Shown here: in pieces, positions 1 to 5,741 of the stretch | Position numbering within the stretch: the first letter of the stretch is position 1 | Layout: each line of letters begins with the position of its first letter | Source: Blastocatellia bacterium | GTDB lineage: Bacteria; Acidobacteriota; Blastocatellia; Pyrinomonadales; Pyrinomonadaceae | Assembly (NCBI GenBank): GCA_003488005.1 | Contig: DNND01000094.1 | Location: 7,730 to 14,730 of the forward strand | Length of the DNA stretch: 7,001 nt | Reading direction: 5' to 3' | The notes under the pieces: model-generated | The model's input: the letters and a program-made list of their open reading frames with translations, nothing else | Told to the model about the DNA's origin: nothing | Database searches by the model: none | Position numbers and translations under genes: made by a program

Positions 1-641
1 CGGACGAATTCGGGCGTGACGTATTCGGGAATGGAGGCGCCAAAGGATTGGCCACGGTGTTGATGGTTGAGCGAATCGCGAGAGTTCGACAAACTTAAGT
101 TTGTCGGACAGTCGCGGCCGAGGTTTTCGCGGATGGCGATGAATTCCATCTCGGGAGTGATGATGCCTTGTCGTGCGTAGTGCATTTGCGTGACGCACGA
201 TCCTTTTTTTGCTCGCAAAGGCGTCCGAAGGAGCGCCGGGAAATCTTCCAGGCGATGTAGGTCAGTAGCGGCCTTCTCTTTTTGACGTGCTTGATTGGCT
301 GCGTCAAAAGTTAAGTAGCCATCGTCGATCGGTTGCAGTGAGCGGCCTTCGTACTCTTCCACATCGCGGCTAACAATCCAATCGCGACGCATCGGAGCCA
401 GACCTTCACGGACATCAGAATGAATCGACGGATCGCCGTATGGACCACTCGTGTCGTAGACGCGCACGGCGGGGTTGTCTTCCAGCGAGTTATCGAAATT
501 ACGCGTCGGACTTTGATCGATTTCGCGAAAAGGGACACGCACGCCGGGCTGTCTGCCTGCGAGGTAGATGCGGCGCGAGTTTGGCAGCGGCTTTCCGTTG
601 TTAGTGGATTCAGTCTCGAGTGGTTTGATTGCGGCGCTCAT
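1..641 (-). CDS. thiC: Phosphomethylpyrimidine synthase ThiC, N-terminal part (runs off left edge)
   Basis: ThiC is a radical-SAM enzyme that rearranges 5-aminoimidazole ribotide into the HMP phosphate pyrimidine of thiamine. The 213 complete codons visible are uninterrupted and match the ThiC N-terminal region: PNSRRIYLAG and GVRVPFREI near residues 21-42, VRVYDTSGPYGDP near 60, RDWIVSR and VEEYEGR near 85-100, then MEFIAIRENLGR, HQHRGQSFGA and EYVTPEFV at the edge. The catalytic domain and the C-terminal Fe-S cysteines lie outside the window, so activity cannot be judged. The ATG at 641-639 is chosen because GGAG (652-649) lies 7 nt upstream and the thiamine leader ends there. Between GR and HQH there is a loop encoded by a 20-bp palindrome (87-106), which looks like an in-frame insertion. 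Expression is predicted to be shut off by TPP through the riboswitch and terminator upstream. Confidence 0.95.
   Translation of the reverse strand, partial: MSAAIKPLETESTNNGKPLPNSRRIYLAGRQPGVRVPFREIDQSPTRNFDNSLEDNPAVRVYDTSGPYGDPSIHSDVREGLAPMRRDWIVSRDVEEYEGRSLQPIDDGYLTFDAANQARQKEKAATDLHRLEDFPALLRTPLRAKKGSCVTQMHYARQGIITPEMEFIAIRENLGRDCPTNLSLSNSRDSLNHQHRGQSFGASIPEYVTPEFV
87..106. repeat. Perfect 20-bp palindrome inside thiC
   Basis: The sequence CGACAAACTTAAGTTTGTCG is its own reverse complement and lies within the thiC reading frame. It is flanked by near-identical heptamers, AATCGCG at 74-80 and AGTCGCG at 110-116, spaced exactly 36 nt apart. The pattern resembles a small mobile palindrome with a target duplication that added 12 codons. 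The encoded residues fall in a loop between the conserved GR and HQH motifs, a position where ThiC proteins vary in length. The core resembles the AAACT/AGTTT palindromes at 5742-5814. That it is a palindrome is certain; the insertion origin is inferred. Confidence 0.75.
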
Positions 642-648
642 GATGTTT

Positions 649-652
649 CTCC
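649..652 (-). promoter_or_regulatory. Shine-Dalgarno of thiC
   Basis: GGAG on the minus strand ends 7 nt before the ATG at 641. It fixes the thiC start and lies just beyond the foot of the long palindrome at 656-737, so the site should remain single-stranded if that hairpin forms. Confidence 0.7.
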
Positions 653-655
653 ATT

Positions 656-737
656 TGGACTGCGGTGGCTTGACGCCGCTTTTCTTGTTCGCATGCGTCC
701 AGCGCGTGCAAAAGCGGTGTCAAGCCGCCGCACTCCA
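656..737. repeat. Long imperfect palindrome in thiC 5' UTR (REP-like)
   Basis: Two 28-nt arms (656-683 and 710-737) are inverted copies with three mismatches, around a 26-nt middle that holds a further 7-bp inverted pair (GCATGCG 691-697 and CGCGTGC 703-709). The element fills the space between the thiC terminator T-tract and the Shine-Dalgarno. Neither side has a T-tract, so it is not a second intrinsic terminator. Three of the four imperfect positions would be G-U wobbles in a plus-strand RNA but A-C mismatches in the thiC mRNA; the fourth is C-C or G-G. The size and layout suggest a dispersed REP- or MITE-like element, but other copies cannot be seen from one window. Confidence 0.75.
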
Positions 738-738
738 T

Positions 739-780
739 AAAAAAACCGTTCCACCTAATCACAAAGGATGGAACGGTTGC
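739..780 (-). terminator. Rho-independent terminator of the thiC leader
   Basis: On the minus strand the arm CCGTTCCATC (776-767) pairs with GGTGGAACGG (755-746). This gives 10 bp including one G-U, extendable by two A-T pairs, and is followed directly by seven T residues (745-739). The single wobble is compatible with pairing only in minus-strand RNA, which supports the direction. It lies between the TPP aptamer and the thiC start codon, so it is the expected expression platform: TPP binding should favour termination. A competing antiterminator is not obvious. One candidate is GGACG (minus strand, 787-783) pairing with CGTTCC in the terminator 5' arm (775-770), with one bulged base. Confidence 0.88.
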
Positions 781-814
781 ACGTCCAGGCTCAAATTACG
801 CAAGGACGGTTGTT

Positions 815-998
815 TCTCCCTTCGACGGTGTTAGCCGTATCAGGTTCAAGGGGTCTCCTGAAGAATTGCGGATTTCGAATTTCGGATTTTCGGAATGAGC
901 AAGAAAGCACTTTCAATCCGAAATCCGAAATCCGAAATCCGCAATTCCTCCGGACTCTCAGCCCCGATCTGCAAAAGATCGGGGCTCCCCCGAAAGCT
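815..998 (-). promoter_or_regulatory. TPP riboswitch (THI element) with greatly expanded P3a
   Basis: Read on the minus strand, the aptamer contains GGGGGAGCC (P2 5' strand), the P3 hairpin GCCCCGATC/GATCGGGGC, the conserved CTGAGAG (about 963-957), then after a long insertion ACCCCTTGAACCTGAT (854-839), and the P4/P5 segment ACGG-CTAACA-CCGT followed by CGAAGGGAG. These are the hallmark THI-box sequences that bind the pyrimidine and pyrophosphate of TPP. P1 can form weakly from CTTTC (997-993) and GGGAG (820-816). The P3a arm, normally absent or a short stem between CTGAGA and ACCC, here spans 954-856 as one long hairpin. The aptamer sits about 20 nt after the predicted transcription start and upstream of an intrinsic terminator, in front of thiC, a classic target. 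Confidence 0.93.
863..947. repeat. CCGAAAT-type palindromic repeat inserted in riboswitch P3a
   Basis: The left arm (863-897) and right arm (914-947) are near-perfect inverted copies: the outer 15 bp are identical, followed by one substitution, one extra T and a mismatch at the tip. The right arm holds three tandem heptamers CCGAAAT at 918-938 plus a partial fourth. The loop contains a small GAAAG/CTTTC hairpin. The flanks 856-862 and 948-954 continue the pairing with one mismatch and one G-U, so the repeat forms the upper part of a continuous P3a helix. The element has the look of a non-coding dispersed palindrome; its origin and copy number cannot be seen here. Confidence 0.85.
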
Positions 999-1025
999 AG
1001 CTGAATTATCAAATTCGAGTTCTTG

Positions 1026-1054
1026 ATTCTAAGTCTGTTTGTGGGCGCGTGCAA
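1026..1054 (-). promoter_or_regulatory. Sigma70-type promoter of thiC
   Basis: On the minus strand TTGCAC (1054-1049) and TAGAAT (1031-1026) are separated by exactly 17 nt, each one or two bases from consensus. Transcription would start near 1019, about 20 nt upstream of the TPP aptamer. That is the arrangement expected for a riboswitch-controlled thiC leader. Confidence 0.75.
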
Positions 1055-1111
1055 CGGCTCGACTCCCGTGTCACAATCGGCTCTCACAATAAATTCAGTT
1101 CTTAGTACAGC

Positions 1112-1116
1112 GGAGG
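1112..1116 (+). promoter_or_regulatory. Shine-Dalgarno of the peroxiredoxin gene
   Basis: GGAGG ends 6 nt before the ATG at 1123 and supports that start. No convincing -10/-35 pair for this gene is visible in the space it shares with the divergent thiC promoter. Confidence 0.75.
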
Positions 1117-1122
1117 AAAATA

Positions 1123-1599
1123 ATGGCAGCAGAAGAAGGCAAACGCTTCGTAGACTTCAAACTTCAGAACCAGGATGGCAAGACAGTTACGCTCAATGAC
1201 TTTGCGGGCAAGTGGCTTGTCCTCTATGTTTATCCTAAAGACGACACACCGGGCTGCACGATACAGGGAAAATCATTCACCGCTTCCAAGCAGGAGTTTG
1301 ACGATGCGAACATCGCGGTGGTGGGCGTCAGCGCCGACGACGTGGCGTCGCACAAAGACTTCTGCAACAAATTCGCGTTTACGATCGACTTGCTTGCCGA
1401 TCCAAATCATGAACTTCTTGATGCAGCCGGCGTCGGCCAAAGCGATTACAAGGGAACGATGTATTGGGACCGCACTTCATTTGTGATCGATCCGCAAGGA
1501 ACACTGCGGAAGGTTTATCTAAAGGTGAACCCCGAAGGCCACGAGCGCGTGTTGTTGGAGGATATCAAGGCGATGCAGGCAAGCGAGCAAAACACCTAG
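1123..1599 (+). CDS. bcp: Thioredoxin-dependent peroxiredoxin, PrxQ/BCP type
   Basis: This cytoplasmic peroxidase should reduce hydrogen peroxide and organic hydroperoxides using thioredoxin. The 158 residues fill the usual length of the family. The peroxidatic cysteine is Cys45 in YPKDDTPGCT, and the conserved arginine is Arg117 in WDRTSF. The resolving cysteine found in E. coli Bcp at +5 is missing (Lys50 here). The only other cysteine is Cys81, 36 residues on, in a SHKDFC helix, where the alpha-3 subtype of PrxQ carries its resolving cysteine. It is therefore probably an atypical 2-Cys enzyme of that subtype. It is divergent from thiC and 90 nt upstream of the pentapeptide gene's likely start. 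A decayed relative of its 3' end lies at 3229-3306. Confidence 0.95.
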   Translation: MAAEEGKRFVDFKLQNQDGKTVTLNDFAGKWLVLYVYPKDDTPGCTIQGKSFTASKQEFDDANIAVVGVSADDVASHKDFCNKFAFTIDLLADPNHELLDAAGVGQSDYKGTMYWDRTSFVIDPQGTLRKVYLKVNPEGHERVLLEDIKAMQASEQNT

Positions 1600-1689
1600 C
1601 GGAAGCCGGGTTGATCGACATGTGACGCGATGAAAAGGTTCTTCACGTTGCAGATCTACGTTGCTGGAACGCCTGGTCGTCGAGAAAAG

Positions 1690-3213
1690 ATGTCGATGAA
1701 ACGAATCCTTTCAATTCTCAGCTTTCTCTTTTGTCTTGCCGTGCCAGTGATGGGCGATACACCGGAGCTCAAAGCTAATCCCGCAGCCGAACAGTTCGTT
1801 CGCACGCAAATCAGGAATGGTGAACCAGCCGATCTGGCGGATGCTTTTCCGAAAGAGATAGATCGGGTTCTGGGTTCTGACTTCCTCTACGACTTGTTGA
1901 CAAAGTCCGGGAACGTTCCCGAAATCCTGCGCCACGGCGTACGTATTGCGCATGCAACGTTTTCGGAAGATGTTGATTTAGTAAACGCGGAAGTACCTCT
2001 CGACGTACAACTCACCGACTGTCATTTTATTGGCGATGTCGAACTTTCGCAGAGCCACTTCAAGAAGAACGTGCTACTGGATCGCTCGCAGTTCGATGGA
2101 ATTTTGAATTTCATTAATGGGCTGGTTGACGGCGATCTAAGAATGAGCAGTTCCAAATTCATCAATCCCGCTGGCGAAGCGGATTTCGAAGGACTGCGAA
2201 TAGGCGGAGTCTTTGATTTGCACGAAGCCGTTTTCGCCGGCAACGCCCACTTCATTCGCCAGGAAATCGGCGGAGACCTGGACGCTCGGAATACGCATTT
2301 CACAAACGCTCAAAGAGAGATCTCAATTTCGTTTGACAGCATTAAGGTCAACGGCTATGCGCTATTCAAGGGATCAGAGTTTTTGTCTTCAGCAAACTTT
2401 GCTTACGCCAGGTTTGCCGAGAACTTTGGCGCGGAAGGCGCCCGCTTTGGAAACCCTTACTATCCCAATCAGGCGGAGATCATTTTCAACAGCATGAAGG
2501 TTGGCCGGAACGCGTTCTTTCACGAAACGATTTTCAACGGCTGGGTGGACTTTGCCCACGCAGATATTGGCGGAAACTTTGAGGCTACGCAGGCACAATT
2601 CAATTCTCCTTACAACTTCACAAACTTCACCGGAATGAAAACTGACGTAGCAGACTTTCAGCGGGCTACTTTCAAGAATCAGTATCTGCTCGAGGCGATG
2701 AGTTATCGGGAACTCAAGGCAGACTCGCCACGAGCGTTTGTCGATGGCGCCAGTTATAGCCCCGATGCTTACGTTAATCTGGAATTATTTTTGAAGCGCC
2801 AGGGCATGGAGGGCAGCGCCAACACGATCTATATCGCACAAAGACGTCGCGAGCGAGAAGGGCTGAATTTGCCTGCCAAGATTGGAAGCTTCCTGCTTGA
2901 TTGGCTAGTCGGATACGGCCGCCGTCCCTGGCTGGCTTTTGTTTGGGGAGCCATTTTCATTGCGCTTGGCTGGCTGGTTTTTCGTAGACGAAAAGATATG
3001 GAAGCTCAAAAGCCGGAATATGAGAACCGGCCTTACTCGCCATTCTGGTATAGCCTCGATGTCTTTCTACCTTTTGTAGACTTGCAAGCGGCGGGTGTTT
3101 GGATGCCGCGCAGAAACCGTCGATTCGCGAGAACTTACGTCGCAATTCACACGCTGCTTGGTTGGATATTGATTCCAATCGGACTGGCGGCGGTTTCCGG
3201 GCTTATCAAGTAA
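1690..3213 (+). CDS. Exported pentapeptide-repeat protein with C-terminal membrane hairpin
   Basis: Specific function unknown. Counting from 1690 the protein has 507 residues: a signal peptide at 1-22 (MKR, then a hydrophobic stretch ending VPVMG); a leader region; degenerate pentapeptide-like repeats over roughly 85-350, with Phe or Leu at the centre of each unit (CHFIGDVEL, SQFDGILNF, AVFAGNAHF, TIFNGWVDF); a linker; a transmembrane helix near 414-431; a conserved-looking loop YSLDVFLPFVDL near 454; and a last helix at about 483-507. Pentapeptide repeats fold as a right-handed beta-helix, here predicted outside the cytoplasm and anchored by the two helices. The frame opens earlier at 1630, but that adds 20 non-hydrophobic residues before the signal peptide and has no Shine-Dalgarno, so 1690 (or 1696) is preferred. 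The C-terminal membrane part resembles one I associate with pentapeptide proteins annotated as ion-channel-like or membrane-associated oxidoreductases; no catalytic motif is seen. Confidence 0.85.
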   Translation: MSMKRILSILSFLFCLAVPVMGDTPELKANPAAEQFVRTQIRNGEPADLADAFPKEIDRVLGSDFLYDLLTKSGNVPEILRHGVRIAHATFSEDVDLVNAEVPLDVQLTDCHFIGDVELSQSHFKKNVLLDRSQFDGILNFINGLVDGDLRMSSSKFINPAGEADFEGLRIGGVFDLHEAVFAGNAHFIRQEIGGDLDARNTHFTNAQREISISFDSIKVNGYALFKGSEFLSSANFAYARFAENFGAEGARFGNPYYPNQAEIIFNSMKVGRNAFFHETIFNGWVDFAHADIGGNFEATQAQFNSPYNFTNFTGMKTDVADFQRATFKNQYLLEAMSYRELKADSPRAFVDGASYSPDAYVNLELFLKRQGMEGSANTIYIAQRRREREGLNLPAKIGSFLLDWLVGYGRRPWLAFVWGAIFIALGWLVFRRRKDMEAQKPEYENRPYSPFWYSLDVFLPFVDLQAAGVWMPRRNRRFARTYVAIHTLLGWILIPIGLAAVSGLIK

Positions 3214-3228
3214 ACAATTGAACGACTC

Positions 3229-3306
3229 ACGCTAAGGAAGAATTATCTCAAGGTAAACCCCGATGGTCACGAGCGCGTATTGTTGGATGATGTTAAGGCG
3301 ATGCAG
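3229..3306 (+). pseudogene. Remnant of a second PrxQ/bcp gene (3' fragment)
   Basis: These 26 codons align without gaps to codons 127-152 of the intact peroxiredoxin gene (1501-1578). 22 of 26 residues match, including YLKVNP, GHERVLL and KAMQ. I count 13 nucleotide differences in 78; most are synonymous and three of the four replacements are conservative (two Glu to Asp, one Ile to Val). The catalytic cysteine region is absent, the frame has no proper start, and homology stops just before the end of the convergent gene at 3315. The pattern of change implies that the copy was once a working paralogue, later truncated, and not a recent duplication error. Confidence 0.85.
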
Positions 3307-3314
3307 GGCGCAGA

Positions 3315-3641
3315 TTACTGTCCCCACTTGCTCACAATGATGCCGATTACGAGCCCGCCCACGGCGCCCAGCACGAGAATTGGAATGTATGCTTTGGTGA
3401 TGATTGCGTCTGGCAGGCTAAGGAGCACCCCGAAAATGAGGCCGGTGGCCCAACCCGGTAAGGGCAAGCGCGCGGCTCCGACGACGAAGCCAATGGCGAA
3501 TCGATTGAGGAACGCTCCGGCCAGCGCAGCGCGCTTGTCGCTGAATTCGAGAGGGATCATCGAGGCGGCTGAGAGCGCTCCGTAAATCAAACCGCAAATT
3601 GTTCCCAGCATTAGTCGAGACACGCGGCAGTCTCCAGCCAC
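3315..3641 (-). CDS. Small four-helix membrane protein of unknown function
   Basis: I do not recognise a named family. The 108 residues are strongly hydrophobic, with four likely transmembrane helices near 11-30, 38-56, 62-81 and 84-104, rich in Gly and Ala, and polar turns EFSDKR and SLPDAIITK. The start is uncertain. The longest version begins with GTG at 3641, directly after the TAA of the upstream gene. A GTG at 3623 has GGAG 8 nt upstream and is perhaps the best supported. An ATG at 3611 begins right at the first helix. It is the last gene of the probable moaA operon and may depend on translation from the preceding gene. The termination region downstream holds no hairpin plus T-tract. 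Confidence 0.75.
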   Translation of the reverse strand: MAGDCRVSRLMLGTICGLIYGALSAASMIPLEFSDKRAALAGAFLNRFAIGFVVGAARLPLPGWATGLIFGVLLSLPDAIITKAYIPILVLGAVGGLVIGIIVSKWGQ

Positions 3642-4640
3642 TTAAGGTTTGCGCAGCACTGGTGGTCTATCGCCGGCTGGACCAATCATTTCGCCACGGC
3701 TTCTACCATCGACGATTTTGTAGTTCGTCGGTGCTTGAAAGAGTTCGGGCGAGGGCTCGCCGCGCAGAATGTTGCTGATGTGAAATGTCGTTTCGCCAAA
3801 GCGAGGATCGTCATGCTTCATCAATACGATCATGTGCAACTCAGGCGCGTACCACTCTTCGTGAGTAATAATTATCGGCTGCTCGTTATCAAACTCGCCC
3901 GCGGGAATCGTCATCGTAATGCGCGTGCCTTCCGCCATCACCCCTTCGATTGTTTGCTGCAGTAACTTTTCCGTCACTGGCCTGGGAAGCGGCTGAGCGG
4001 CGTCGCCTTCGGCCATGCGCCGATGTGCCGTGCTCGTCGGCATCAGAACACTGAAAGGCGCATTACCACCCATCGACCGCTCCATCGCTTCCATAACTCG
4101 CGCCGGCGGCAGTTGCCGTTTCTGGGCGGTGCCTGCCTGCGTATCAATGACGTAGTTCACGCGACCGGGCGGATCGTTGATGATGATCAAGCGAGGCGGT
4201 TGGCCGTCCGGGGCGAGCGCGTTCCCGCGTGGCAGCTCGTGATCTCGTCGCGTGCGTCCGGCGCCGTCGCGATAGATATGGGCCACAGACTTTCGGCCCA
4301 TGCGATTTCCGTCGGCCAGCGTCTGAACATGCTCGGTGACCGAGTCAGCCGAAAACGCTGCCCCTTCCACTAATACCCTGTCAAAGTTTGTATCCGGAGT
4401 TGTGAAGCTGAGCGTCTGCAACTCTCCAGTTCGACTGCCAAGCAATATCACCGGTGTCTCTGCGACAGGCGTCGGCAATTCAACTCGCATAGTCGACGAG
4501 CGGCTGCCCACCGGTGGATCCTTTGGCGGCGCGGGTGTTCGGCCGCTTTGCGCAAAAGCCGTAGCGAACGCAATGAGAAGTAAAAAGGGAGCAAAGATTG
4601 GAGCGCGTAATGCGGCCCGCGGTAATGCTATTGAGTTCAT
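3642..4640 (-). CDS. Secreted protein of unknown function, acidobacterial type
   Basis: The 332-residue product starts with a signal peptide (Arg8 and Arg12, hydrophobic stretch 13-29, probable cleavage after AFA at residue 30), followed by a Pro-rich segment. The mature part has many short beta-strand-like segments. The last third includes GTRITMTIPAGE, EEWYAPELHMIVLMKHDDPR and FGETTFHISNI, ending with SPELFQAPTNYKI. I associate this C-terminal layout with exported acidobacterial proteins of unknown role; the alternating strands may form a LolA/LppX-like fold, but that is a guess. There are no cysteines for disulfides and no lipobox or catalytic motif that I can identify. It starts 12 nt after the moaA stop with only a weak GAG upstream, and its stop abuts the next gene, so the three are probably cotranscribed. 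Confidence 0.85.
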   Translation of the reverse strand: MNSIALPRAALRAPIFAPFLLLIAFATAFAQSGRTPAPPKDPPVGSRSSTMRVELPTPVAETPVILLGSRTGELQTLSFTTPDTNFDRVLVEGAAFSADSVTEHVQTLADGNRMGRKSVAHIYRDGAGRTRRDHELPRGNALAPDGQPPRLIIINDPPGRVNYVIDTQAGTAQKRQLPPARVMEAMERSMGGNAPFSVLMPTSTAHRRMAEGDAAQPLPRPVTEKLLQQTIEGVMAEGTRITMTIPAGEFDNEQPIIITHEEWYAPELHMIVLMKHDDPRFGETTFHISNILRGEPSPELFQAPTNYKIVDGRSRGEMIGPAGDRPPVLRKP

Positions 4641-4652
4641 TTCAAGTGTTCT

Positions 4653-5654
4653 CTACCCGCCGATAAAACTCATCGAACGCGAAGGCGCGACGAAACGAGG
4701 CTCGTTGATGTAATGGCGAGGTTCTTTCTTGAGTACTACTGATTCAATGAAGTCGATAATTTCGGAGCGCATGGCGCCATTGCGAACGACGTCGCGCAAG
4801 GAATGCTCGATGGTTGAAAACAGGCAGGTGCGTATTTGCCCATCGGCAGTCAGTCGAATGCGCGAGCAGGCGCCGCAGAAAGGCTCGGTGACGGGAGCGA
4901 TGATGCCCACTTCGCCCCTGCCGGCGTCGGCAAAACGATAACGCGATGAAGTTTCCGAGCCGCGAAAAACGTCCAGCGCCACCAGCGGAAACCGTTCGTT
5001 GATGCGTTCGTAAATCTCTCGGCCTGACACCACGTCGGTGCGCGACCAGTCGTGCCCGGAATCCAGCGGCATAAATTCGATGAAGCGCATCTTCACATCG
5101 TGCTCGCGCGCGAACGCGGCAAAGTCTGCGACTTCTTCTTCATTATGATTACGCACAACCACCACATTAATTTTGATTGGCTCGAGCCGCGCTTGTTTTG
5201 CCGCTTCGATTCCAGCCAGCACGCGATCTAACACATCGACTCCGGTCATTTGTTTGAACGTCTCGGGCTTTAAACTATCGAGACTGATCGTGATGCGGTC
5301 CAGGCCGGCATCTTTCAACGCCTGCGCGCGGTCAGGTAAAAAATAACCATTGGTGGTGAGAGCGAGATCCTGGAGACCTTTCGCTTTTAGCGCGGTTAGC
5401 TTTTCGATTATTGTTTCAATGTCGCGGCGCATCATCGGCTCGCCGCCAGTCAATCTGATTTTCTCAATCCCCAACTCAACGAAAATGTCACAGACGTACT
5501 CGATCTCTTCGTACGACAGCATTTGCTCTTTCGGTGCAATCGGCGGCTCGCCGTGTGGCAAGCAATAAAAGCAGCGAAAGTTGCAACGGTCGGTCAACGA
5601 CACGCGCAGGTCGCGGATCGGGCGGTTGTACGAATCTTTTAAAACCTTAGTCAT
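4653..5654 (-). CDS. moaA: GTP 3',8-cyclase MoaA (molybdopterin biosynthesis)
   Basis: MoaA is a radical-SAM enzyme that converts GTP to 3',8-cyclo-7,8-dihydro-GTP, which MoaC turns into cyclic pyranopterin monophosphate, the first molybdopterin intermediate. The 333-residue product has every family mark: the SAM-binding 4Fe-4S cysteines Cys24, Cys28 and Cys31 in CNFRCFYC, GGEP at 70-73, the substrate-side cluster cysteines Cys260, Cys263 and Cys277, the arginines of CSRIRL, and the C-terminal Gly-Gly needed for activity. The frame is open up to 5771, but the extra 39 residues match nothing in the family and overlap a palindromic repeat. The ATG at 5654 gives a family-typical length. The Shine-Dalgarno is weak (GAG about 11 nt upstream). 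No other Moco genes lie in the window. Confidence 0.97.
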   Translation of the reverse strand: MTKVLKDSYNRPIRDLRVSLTDRCNFRCFYCLPHGEPPIAPKEQMLSYEEIEYVCDIFVELGIEKIRLTGGEPMMRRDIETIIEKLTALKAKGLQDLALTTNGYFLPDRAQALKDAGLDRITISLDSLKPETFKQMTGVDVLDRVLAGIEAAKQARLEPIKINVVVVRNHNEEEVADFAAFAREHDVKMRFIEFMPLDSGHDWSRTDVVSGREIYERINERFPLVALDVFRGSETSSRYRFADAGRGEVGIIAPVTEPFCGACSRIRLTADGQIRTCLFSTIEHSLRDVVRNGAMRSEIIDFIESVVLKKEPRHYINEPRFVAPSRSMSFIGG

Positions 5655-5741
5655 CGCTGAAGGCTCAATGATACGCGCTTCACGGACCACCGACAAATTA
5701 GTAGCCTTGTTTGCGGAAGGGAAACCGGTGGTTGATGTAAA

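Noticed and set aside
95..538. Minus-strand open frames within the thiC region
   Set aside because: They lie in another frame of the continuous ThiC reading frame that starts at 641 and leaves the window; their translations show no family features.
656..737. Long palindrome as a bidirectional intrinsic terminator
   Set aside because: No T-tract follows the stem in either direction; the true terminator of the leader is at 739-780.
918..941. Tandem heptamers as a possible CRISPR or coding repeat
   Set aside because: Units are contiguous with no spacers, and they form one arm of a palindrome inside the riboswitch.
420..1087. Open frames across the thiC leader on either strand
   Set aside because: They cover the riboswitch, terminator and palindromes; their composition is repeat-driven (Asn-Pro-Lys-Ser-Glu type strings) and they lack ribosome binding sites.
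3280..3585. Plus-strand 101-codon open frame running from the bcp remnant
   Set aside because: It begins inside the pseudogene and then reads antisense through the membrane protein gene, whose hydrophobic helices make the minus strand the better coding choice.
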